The notes under the pieces were generated by a model. The model searched no databases. It was not told the DNA's origin and was given only the letters and a program-made list of their open reading frames with translations. Shown here one piece after another: positions 1 to 5,426 of a DNA stretch of 16,813 nucleotides (position 1 is the first letter of the stretch; each line of letters starts with the position of its first letter). Source of the stretch: Defluviitaleaceae bacterium (lineage in GTDB: Bacteria > Bacillota > Clostridia > Lachnospirales > WRAX01); contig WRBU01000003.1 of the NCBI GenBank assembly GCA_009784355.1, positions 1 to 16,813 on the forward strand, given 5' to 3'. The translations under genes and the position numbers were made by a program.

Positions 1-2
1 CA

Positions 3-1241
3 GATGCAAGGGCAGAGCGAGTGCTTTTTACAAAAGAAATGAAAGATAAACACACAATAATCGCCCCGCAAATGTCGCCAATACATTTTGAGCTAATAGA
101 AACAGCCTTTGGTGCAAGCGGGTACAATATGGTAATTATGCCCGCCATTGACAAAGAAGCGGTTGACTTGGGTTTGCGCTATGTAAATAATGACACATGC
201 TACCCTGCTATTATTGTTGTAGGGCAACTTTTAAAAGCCTTGCAAAGCGGGGAATACGACCTTAACAATACCTCCGTCATCATGTCGCAAACAGGCGGCG
301 GCTGTCGGGCATCAAATTACATGGGCTTTATACGCCGTGCTATGCGCAAGGCTGGTTTTGGGCATGTTCCGTGTATTTCAATATCTGCTAGTTCACTTGA
401 AAAACATCCCGGCTTTAAAATTAAGCCCAAAACACTATTACGTGTGGTGCGTGGGCTTATTTACGGGGATTTGCTAATGCGTGTGTTATACGCAACACGT
501 CCGTATGAAGTAGAGGCCGGCTCTGCAAATGCATTGTATGAAAAATGGATGACCATTTGCAAGCACGACATTGCAAATGGAAGCGCAAGTAGCTATAAAG
601 CTAATATTTACGCTATTGTGGCTGATTTTGACGCATTACCTGTGCTTGATATAAAAAAGCCCCAAGTTGGCGTAGTGGGGGAGATACTCGTAAAATTCCA
701 CCCCACAGCTAATAATGATATTGTTACACTTTTAGAAAACGAGGGTTGCGAGGCTGTTGTTCCAGACCTTTTAGACTTTTTTACATACTCATTTTTTGGG
801 TATAATTTTAAAGCAAACCATCTTGGCGGCTCGCATATGACTAAACGTATTTTTAATACACTCAATAATATGTTGCACGGTATGCGCCGCCATGTGGTAA
901 AAGCACTTGATGCCAGCAAACGCTTTTATCCGCCAAAGCGCATAGAGGAGCTGGCAGAAATGGCAAAGCCTTTTCTTTCTCTTGGCAACACAAGCGGCGA
1001 AGGCTGGTTTTTGACAGCAGAAATGATAGAGCTTTTAGAGCATGGTGTGGACAATATCATCTGCACTCAACCCTTTGCGTGTCTTCCAAACCACGTAACA
1101 GGCAAAGGGATGATAAAAGAATTAAAGCGCAACTACCCTTCGGCAAATATTGTGCCGATAGACTACGACCCAGGGGCAAGTGAAGTAAACCAGCTTAACC
1201 GTATAAAGTTGATGCTTGCTACGGCAAATAAAAAGCGATAA
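3..1241 (+). CDS. 2-hydroxyacyl-CoA dehydratase activase-related protein, C-terminal part (5' end outside window)
   Basis: The frame is open to the left edge and begins mid-protein. The GTG at 21 lies inside the family-typical stretch R-V-L-F-T-K-E-M before APQMSPIHF, so it is not the start. The visible ~412 residues match the C-terminal region of the very large (about 1400-residue in the family) activase/dehydratase fusion proteins of anaerobic Firmicutes, related to the 2-hydroxyglutaryl-CoA dehydratase system (BcrA/BadF-type ATPase domains plus an HgdB-like region). Visible hallmarks are NNDTCYPA, QTGGGCRASNY, GNTSGEGW and CTQPFACLPNHVTGKG. The cysteines in these motifs probably ligate an iron-sulfur cluster. 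The family is cytoplasmic and oxygen-sensitive, and the physiological substrate of this long form is not known to me. MgtC follows 15 nt downstream, probably in one transcript. The family call is firm; the exact function is not. Confidence 0.85.
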   Translation, partial: DARAERVLFTKEMKDKHTIIAPQMSPIHFELIETAFGASGYNMVIMPAIDKEAVDLGLRYVNNDTCYPAIIVVGQLLKALQSGEYDLNNTSVIMSQTGGGCRASNYMGFIRRAMRKAGFGHVPCISISASSLEKHPGFKIKPKTLLRVVRGLIYGDLLMRVLYATRPYEVEAGSANALYEKWMTICKHDIANGSASSYKANIYAIVADFDALPVLDIKKPQVGVVGEILVKFHPTANNDIVTLLENEGCEAVVPDLLDFFTYSFFGYNFKANHLGGSHMTKRIFNTLNNMLHGMRRHVVKALDASKRFYPPKRIEELAEMAKPFLSLGNTSGEGWFLTAEMIELLEHGVDNIICTQPFACLPNHVTGKGMIKELKRNYPSANIVPIDYDPGASEVNQLNRIKLMLATANKKR

Positions 1242-1256
1242 AAGAGGCTTAATAAC

Positions 1257-1934
1257 ATGGAGTTTTATGATTTTTTAATACGTGTTGCTTGTGCTATTTT
1301 GTTCGGTTTTCTTATTGGGCTGGAACGCCAAATAACCAGCTACCGCATAAGCATACGCACCAATGTGCTAGTAAGCATGGGGGCTTGCTTGTTTACGCTG
1401 TTCTCGCAGCTTATGGGTGCTGAAGATACCACGCGCATTGCGGCACAGGTTGTTACGGGTATTGGCTTTTTGTGCGGCGGTGTCATTTTTAAAGAGGGGT
1501 TGAATATAAGGGGATTAAGCACTGCTGCTACAATTTGGTGTACTGCCGCCATTGGAGTTTTGGTAAGCAGCGGATTCATTCACTACGCCGCCGCCGCAAC
1601 AGCAATTATAATTGCAAGTAATTTGATTTTTCGGCTTATTGCGGACAAAATTCGTCCTTTTGCAAATTTTGGGGATGAAGAAAACACCTACGTGCTTTCG
1701 GTAACATGCTGCGAGGAAGATGAGTTTAACATTCGTTCTGTAATTATAAACAATCTTTCAAAAACCGAGCTATTGCTTGGCGAAATTGAAAGTGCCGATG
1801 AAATTGGCAACAAAGTAGAAATAGAAGCGACAGTTGTGGCATACGGCAGACGCAAAGATGACCTTGTTGAAAGGTTAATTGCACAAATAGCCCTTGAAAA
1901 AAGCGTAACAAAAGTTGGGTGGGAATTAAAGTAG
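1257..1934 (+). CDS. MgtC/SapB family membrane protein
   Basis: The 225-residue protein has four hydrophobic segments in about residues 1-130 and a soluble, acidic C-terminal domain (about 140-225). Motifs of the MgtC/SapB family are clear: GFLIGLERQ near residue 18, R-T-N-V-L-V-S-M-G-A, GIGFLCGGVIF, and GLSTAATIWCTAAIGV. Family members are tied to Mg2+ limitation, acid tolerance and, in pathogens, modulation of the F-type ATPase; direct Mg2+ transport by them is doubtful. The C-terminal part would fit the ACT-like domain of longer MgtC proteins. ATG at 1257 follows a modest AGAGG at 1243-1247. The gene is 15 nt after the dehydratase-related gene, and its TAG stop touches the Shine-Dalgarno of pcp, so translational coupling is likely. 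No Mg2+ riboswitch is seen before it, as expected inside an operon. Confidence 0.9.
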   Translation: MEFYDFLIRVACAILFGFLIGLERQITSYRISIRTNVLVSMGACLFTLFSQLMGAEDTTRIAAQVVTGIGFLCGGVIFKEGLNIRGLSTAATIWCTAAIGVLVSSGFIHYAAAATAIIIASNLIFRLIADKIRPFANFGDEENTYVLSVTCCEEDEFNIRSVIINNLSKTELLLGEIESADEIGNKVEIEATVVAYGRRKDDLVERLIAQIALEKSVTKVGWELK

Positions 1935-1947
1935 GAGGAAAGACAAA

Positions 1948-2562
1948 ATGAACAAAAAGATATTAATTGCGGGATTTGAGCCGTTTGGCGGGGAAGTTAT
2001 AAATCCCTCTTTGGAGGCGGTAATGTCCTTGCCAAGCAAGATTTGTGACATTGGTATTAGGAAATTAAGTTTACCCGTGGTGTTTGGCAAAAGCAAAGAT
2101 GTGTTGTATAATGTGCTTGATACGGACGAATTTGATGTCTTTATCTGTGTTGGACAAGCGGGAGGTAAGACCAGTATTAACATCGAACGCATTGCCATTA
2201 ATATTGACGACACTAATAGCCCCGACAACGAAGGCTTTGCGCCCAAAGACCAACCAATTTACGCAGAGGGACCCGATGCTTATTTTACCACTTTGCCAAT
2301 TAAAAAAATTGTTGCAAATTTGATGGAGGAGGGCATACCTGCGGCTGTGTCAAACACGGCAGGTACGTATGTGTGCAATCACATTATGTATGCTGGCTTG
2401 CATTATGCCAGTCAAAAGCGGTTTCAAATGAAGGTTGGATTTGTACACATACCTTACTTACCCTCACAAGTATTAAGCAAAAATAATATCCCGTCTATGC
2501 ATTTGGATAACATAGTTGCGGCACTTGTTGCGATTGTTAAAACCACAATGGATGAGTGTTAA
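1948..2562 (+). CDS. pcp: Pyroglutamyl-peptidase I (peptidase family C15)
   Basis: This cysteine peptidase removes N-terminal pyroglutamate (5-oxoproline) from peptides in the cytoplasm. The 204-residue length is normal for the family. The N-terminus KILIAGFEPFGG and N-P-S are typical, and the catalytic triad is visible as Glu80 (in INIERIAIN), Cys143 (in AGTYVCNH) and His167 (in FVHIPYLP). ATG at 1948 is set by a strong AGGAGG at 1933-1938, which overlaps the mgtC-like stop codon. It is the third gene of the + strand run and probably its last. I see no clear terminator in the 52 nt before the next gene. The neighbours do not suggest a specific pathway; peptide salvage is the usual role. Confidence 0.95.
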   Translation: MNKKILIAGFEPFGGEVINPSLEAVMSLPSKICDIGIRKLSLPVVFGKSKDVLYNVLDTDEFDVFICVGQAGGKTSINIERIAINIDDTNSPDNEGFAPKDQPIYAEGPDAYFTTLPIKKIVANLMEEGIPAAVSNTAGTYVCNHIMYAGLHYASQKRFQMKVGFVHIPYLPSQVLSKNNIPSMHLDNIVAALVAIVKTTMDEC

Positions 2563-2614
2563 AACACCCCTATTTTAGCATACACTCTATAAACTTAATA
2601 ATTTGAGGTGTTGT

Positions 2615-3034
2615 ATGCAATTTTATTACGGGGCGCAAAATATATTGAGAGCTTTAGACGAAGCCGAATTTTGGAAGCATCAAGAAGCTGACCATGCTGG
2701 CTTAATTCCTGTGGTCACACCCAATTTAGAACCCCAATATGTCCAAGCACTGGAACGATTTGGCATTGAATTGAGCCAAATGAATGCAGAGGCAGCAAAA
2801 TATATAGAAAGCGTCAACCGCTCAAAAGGTGCTGTTAGCAGAGGACTGAAAGTTCAAATGTACGACTTAATTAGACGATGCACAAAGCAAAGCGAAAATT
2901 TTATTGAACTTATGGGTGAAATGCTCCAAAACAGCCGTGCAGTTTCTGCAAGCCAAGCCTCTAAATCTGTAATACAACATATGATAAGGGAATCTCAATA
3001 TTTTGTGGGCATTGCCCAGTTGATGTTGACCTAA
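2615..3034 (+). CDS. DUF2935-like helical protein
   Basis: A 139-residue soluble, mostly helical protein. I place the start at ATG 2615 because GAGGTG (2605-2610) lies just upstream; an in-frame TTG at 2603 would overlap that ribosome site. Residues 15-28 read D-E-A-E-F-W-K-H-Q-E-A-D-H-A, and the C-terminus has HMIRESQYF. This E-x-x-F-W...D-H-A plus H-M-I-x-E-x-x-Y/F pattern is what I associate with DUF2935 proteins of Bacillus and Clostridium, which have a ferritin- or hemerythrin-like helical bundle and can bind metal. Many members carry two such domains; only one is present here. There is no signal peptide or membrane segment. The function is unknown. An AT-rich hairpin at 3075-3110 may end the transcript. 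Family assignment is from motif memory and moderately sure. Confidence 0.65.
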   Translation: MQFYYGAQNILRALDEAEFWKHQEADHAGLIPVVTPNLEPQYVQALERFGIELSQMNAEAAKYIESVNRSKGAVSRGLKVQMYDLIRRCTKQSENFIELMGEMLQNSRAVSASQASKSVIQHMIRESQYFVGIAQLMLT

Positions 3035-3074
3035 AATCACACAAAAACAGTATAAAACAATCCTATCTTCACAC

Positions 3075-3110
3075 AATATCAATATATGAGCTAGAAAATT
3101 GATATTTTTT
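3075..3110 (+). terminator. Possible AT-rich intrinsic terminator after the DUF2935-like gene
   Basis: The arms AATATCAAT (3075-3083) and ATTGATATT (3098-3106) pair perfectly over 9 bp with a 14-nt loop, and T residues follow to 3110. The stem holds only two G-C pairs, so it is weak. It could instead be an operator for the small ORF that starts 23 nt later. Confidence 0.35.
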
Positions 3111-3132
3111 GAAGAAAGGAGCGGTCTTGATT

Positions 3133-3270
3133 ATGGCAAAAGACAGTCAAATTGACCCCAAAGAGGTTAGAAAACAAAAAGCAAAGGGCGGCCCAACACA
3201 TGCAGAGTCGGCTTTGGATGGCGAAAGCAAAAATGCTAAAAAGCAGAGCGGAGAAAAGAATGACGTTTGA
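3133..3270 (+). CDS. Small hydrophilic protein, 45 residues, unrecognised
   Basis: The ORF starts MAKDSQIDPKEVRKQKAKGG and ends GEKNDV. A good AAAGGAG lies at 3115-3121. From it, ATG 3133 is 11 nt away and an in-frame TTG at 3127 is 5 nt away, so the TTG (two extra residues) is a real alternative start. The protein is very rich in Lys, Gly, Asp, Glu and Ser, contains no Cys, Trp, Phe or Tyr, and has no membrane segment; it is probably disordered. That composition resembles minor small acid-soluble spore proteins, but I cannot match it to a named family. It stands alone between a possible terminator and an inverted-repeat element (3294-3453), so it is probably monocistronic. Existence is supported by the ribosome site and coding-like composition; function is unknown. 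Confidence 0.55.
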   Translation: MAKDSQIDPKEVRKQKAKGGPTHAESALDGESKNAKKQSGEKNDV

Positions 3271-3293
3271 TGCACCACAACATTCTAAATGTA

Positions 3294-3453
3294 ATACTAT
3301 CCTGCAATTAAAAACACTTTAAAATCTTGTCTTTTTCTCCCAGTCCGTCGTCAGCTTCTCCTAACAAGCCTTCGGGCTTGCGTCGTCGTCGCTTCCTAGG
3401 TCTGGAACAAAAATCCTGCGATTTTATGTGTGTTTTTAAATGCAGAATAGTAT
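3294..3453. repeat. 160-bp MITE-like inverted-repeat element 1
   Basis: The terminal repeats ATACTATCCTGCAATT... (3294-3317) and its partner (3430-3453) agree at 22 of 24 positions when one is reverse-complemented. The interior is itself structured: CAAGCC-TTCG-GGCTTG (3365-3380) is a 6-bp stem with a UUCG-type tetraloop, and CCAGTCC (3340-3346) nearly pairs with GGTCTGG (3399-3405). There is no ORF inside. The length, long imperfect terminal repeats and lack of coding fit a non-autonomous mobile element. I see no certain target-site duplication. A large structured RNA is a less likely alternative. Confidence 0.6.
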
Positions 3454-3457
3454 AATT

Positions 3458-3487
3458 AAACGGGACTGTTATTGTGTAGTCCCGTTT
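3458..3487 (+). terminator. Hairpin terminator overlapping the 3' end of the VanW gene
   Basis: The arms AAACGGGACT (3458-3467) and AGTCCCGTTT (3478-3487) form a perfect 10-bp stem with a 10-nt loop, followed on the + strand by TCTTTT-like T residues. On the minus strand the trailing sequence is TTTAATTAT, so it may act in both directions. The stop codon of the minus-strand VanW gene (3469-3471) lies in the loop, so one stem arm encodes its last residues. Confidence 0.7.
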
Positions 3488-4755
3488 TCTTTTAAAGTAC
3501 CTATTTGTAACCCTGTGTGTACAATGCGTGGTATGGGGCGATATACAGATGTATTTATTTTTACCCGCTTCTCGTCGTGTCCGCTTTGGGTTATAATTTT
3601 GTAAAGCTCGTATTTTGCGCCATCCGCGCCTTGGTGTGCAATTTGTGTAATGCCGTACGGCAACTCGGGGGTTTCTATAATTTTTACCTCAGGCGGGGTA
3701 GTTTCTATTAGATTATACTCAAAATGAACATGCCTATCTGCAGAACGGCTTTCATGCCCAAAAATGTTTATGGTGTGACTGTGGTTGGTTAGTATGGATT
3801 GTATAATCATAGGATATTCGGATTCGTTTTTAATTTTAAGGTCTATCGCCCCTTCGGCAATGGTGGCATCTGTCGCAGGCGACATGTAGCTAACCATAAG
3901 GCTGTGATTTTTACGCTCTACAATACCCATTTCGGCATATAATGCCGCCATATAAAGGGTGCTGGTTATTTGGCAAATGCCGCCGCCAATACCTACATCA
4001 GGCAACCCATGCACAATTTGCCCTGCCGAAACATATCCATTTGCTTCATTGCGGGGTTTAAAGACGGCACATGATGACATAACCTCTTTTGGCAGTATTA
4101 CAGTATTGTCTAACCGTCCGTTGGCAGTTTTGATATTTTTTGCTCTGCTAGGGTTTGTGGCATCAAAAGGGGTGGTGAAGCTGCCCAAAAGTTGGGTGGA
4201 TTTCTCAAAATCTTCTTTGCGCATTTTTGGAACAATCTTATTTAAAACGACATGAATCTTGCCGCCTTTTTTATTTCCCAACATTGCAATAATATGTTCG
4301 GTAAGGTCGATTTTGTCCAGTTCTTGCCCGTCAACCTCGTTGGTTATATTAAATTCGCCATCCACAATTAAATAGCTTGCATCTTTTGGATTTATATACA
4401 ATTTATTTGCAATTTCTGCCACGACACCATCAATTTTTAGTGTGCAATAACTATATTCTGCGACAATATGATGCGGGTTTTTCCTCATGCGCAACTTCGC
4501 AAAAAAGCCCGTGCGCTCGCTAAATTTCAATGCTTCTTCAATGGCATCATCAAAGCCACATCCTGCATCAAAATCTGCAAAAGCGTATTCGTATTGAGTG
4601 TCACCTGCAAGCACTATAATTTGTTCATTACGTACAGGGCAAGCCTCAAAAAGCCGTATCAAAGCCGCGTCGGCATCTAACCCACCAACATCCACATCAT
4701 TTATAAATACATTGGGCAATATAATAAGTGCCATCACAATTAATAAATTTTTCAC
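3469..4755 (-). CDS. VanW family protein, membrane-anchored or exported
   Basis: A 428-residue protein. Residues 1-18 form a short hydrophobic N-terminal segment (signal anchor or signal peptide), then VDVGGLDADAAL, the usual lead into a YoaR/VanW-type extracellular region. Residues about 40-180 resemble the variable domain that precedes VanW. The VanW domain covers about 190-330, with GGGICQITSTLYMAAL at 257-272, IVERKNHS at 278-285 and D-A-T-I-A-E-G-A-I-D-L. VanW occurs in some vancomycin-resistance clusters, but most copies, like this one with no van genes nearby, are general envelope proteins of unknown activity. It is not evidence of resistance. GTG 4755 is chosen because GAGGTGA lies 4 nt upstream (4760-4766). 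The gene lies after the HU gene and its terminator, so it is probably separately transcribed; repeat element 2 fills most of the space where its promoter should be. Confidence 0.85.
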   Translation of the reverse strand: MKNLLIVMALIILPNVFINDVDVGGLDADAALIRLFEACPVRNEQIIVLAGDTQYEYAFADFDAGCGFDDAIEEALKFSERTGFFAKLRMRKNPHHIVAEYSYCTLKIDGVVAEIANKLYINPKDASYLIVDGEFNITNEVDGQELDKIDLTEHIIAMLGNKKGGKIHVVLNKIVPKMRKEDFEKSTQLLGSFTTPFDATNPSRAKNIKTANGRLDNTVILPKEVMSSCAVFKPRNEANGYVSAGQIVHGLPDVGIGGGICQITSTLYMAALYAEMGIVERKNHSLMVSYMSPATDATIAEGAIDLKIKNESEYPMIIQSILTNHSHTINIFGHESRSADRHVHFEYNLIETTPPEVKIIETPELPYGITQIAHQGADGAKYELYKIITQSGHDEKRVKINTSVYRPIPRIVHTGLQIGTLKENGTTQ

Positions 4756-4774
4756 AAAATCACCTCGCTAATAT

Positions 4775-4880
4775 GCTAATCCTGATTAAAATTCTATTCT
4801 TTTTCAGACCCAAAACGCCTTGTTCGGCGTTTTGGGTCGCCCCCTAAAACAATAGGTCTTAATGTAGAATTAGTATTAGC
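4775..4880. repeat. MITE-like inverted-repeat element 2, with a strong internal hairpin
   Basis: The ends GCTAATCCTGATT (4775-4787) and AATTAGTATTAGC (4868-4880) are imperfect inverted repeats (11 of 13, or 12 counting a G-U pair). In the centre GACCCAAAACGCC (4807-4819) and GGCGTTTTGGGTC (4826-4838) make a perfect 13-bp stem with a 6-nt loop and no T-run on either strand, so it is not a plain terminator. The right end, read on the minus strand, contains ATACTAATTC, shared with element 3 and resembling the ends of element 1. It sits between the HU terminator and the VanW ribosome site. Confidence 0.5.
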
Positions 4881-4892
4881 TTTTCCAAAAAC

Positions 4893-4920
4893 AAAAAAAA
4901 GACACCCACAGGATGTCTTT
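4893..4920 (-). terminator. Intrinsic terminator of the HU gene
   Basis: On the minus strand AAAGACATCC and GGGTGTCTTT pair over 10 bp (one G-U) around a TGT loop and run straight into a tract of T residues. It begins 8 nt after the HU stop codon, the ideal place for a strong terminator. Confidence 0.9.
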
Positions 4921-4928
4921 GTAAAAAA

Positions 4929-5204
4929 TTACTTATTCACAGCATCTTTAAGAGCCTTGCCTACTTTAAAGCGTGGAGCTTTGCTTGCAGGAATAGTCAT
5001 TGGATTGCCAGTTTGTGGGTTTCTGCCTTCACGAGCTTTTCTGTCTGCTACATCAAAAGTGCCGAAGCCAACAAGCTGCACTTTACCGCCCTTTGCAAGT
5101 TCATCAGTTACAACATCAACAAAAGATTGAAGAACCTTTTCAGCATCCTTTTTTGTGATGTCTGCTTTTGTAGCGATAGCAGTTACTAATTCAGCTTTGT
5201 TCAT
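4929..5204 (-). CDS. hup: HU family DNA-binding protein
   Basis: The 91-residue histone-like protein forms dimers that bend and compact DNA without strong sequence preference. The family signature is clear: MNKAELVTAIA at the start, then GKVQLVGFGTFDVADRKAREGRNPQTG at about 40-66, holding the GFGTF core and the R-x-G-R-N-P-x-T-G segment of the DNA-binding beta arm, and IPASKAPRFKVGKALKDAVN at the end. ATG 5204 follows a strong AAGGAGG at 5213-5219. A dedicated terminator (4893-4920) makes it a single-gene unit. A TTGACA-N17-TATTTT promoter lies at 5353-5381, giving a leader of roughly 140 nt that contains the perfect palindrome at 5253-5296. A TATAAT-like box also occurs closer (5232-5237) but lacks a well-spaced -35. 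Confidence 0.97.
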   Translation of the reverse strand: MNKAELVTAIATKADITKKDAEKVLQSFVDVVTDELAKGGKVQLVGFGTFDVADRKAREGRNPQTGNPMTIPASKAPRFKVGKALKDAVNK

Positions 5205-5252
5205 TTGTGTTTCCTCCTTGGAATTTTCAAAATTATATTTTTGGTTTTTGTC

Positions 5253-5296
5253 ATACTAATTCAATTTAAAACCCATGTATTAAATTGAATTAGTAT
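5253..5296. repeat. 44-bp perfect palindromic element 3 in the HU leader
   Basis: ATACTAATTCAATTTAA (5253-5269) and its exact reverse complement (5280-5296) flank a 10-nt loop. The end ATACTAATTC also occurs in element 2. It may be the minimal remnant of the same repeat family, or a regulatory hairpin in the leader of the HU mRNA. Confidence 0.6.
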
Positions 5297-5352
5297 CAGT
5301 TGGTAATATTGCTTTTGAAGCAACATATCAGCCAAAATACCCTTGCATATTA

Positions 5353-5381
5353 AAATACAGCATTTAGAAACATTTGTCAAG
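5353..5381 (-). promoter_or_regulatory. Sigma-A-type promoter candidate for hup
   Basis: Read on the minus strand, a perfect -35 TTGACA (5376-5381) is 17 nt from TATTTT (5353-5358, four of six matches). It lies just after the clpC stop codon and points to the HU gene. An AAGCAA/TTGCTT hairpin lies in the leader downstream. Confidence 0.5.
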
Positions 5382-5426
5382 CATTAATCTACGAAAATTT
5401 CGCTTTTTTATGAAATTTCTTTTGCC

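Noticed and set aside
608..919. Long minus-strand open frames inside the dehydratase-related, FtsY, ClpC and SpoIID-like genes
   Set aside because: They lie wholly within well-supported genes, have no ribosome sites, and encode Ser/Thr/Pro-rich translations typical of antisense frames.
3294..3453. CRISPR array or tandem repeat
   Set aside because: There are only two copies, in inverted orientation, with no regular spacer pattern; no array was seen anywhere in the window.
3469..4755. VanW protein as a vancomycin-resistance gene
   Set aside because: No vanH/A/X-type ligase, dehydrogenase or dipeptidase and no VanRS pair is in the window. Most VanW-domain proteins are unrelated to resistance.
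4807..4838. The 13-bp GACCCAAAACGCC hairpin as the HU terminator
   Set aside because: A much better terminator with a T-run lies directly after the HU gene at 4893-4920, and this hairpin has no T-run on either strand.
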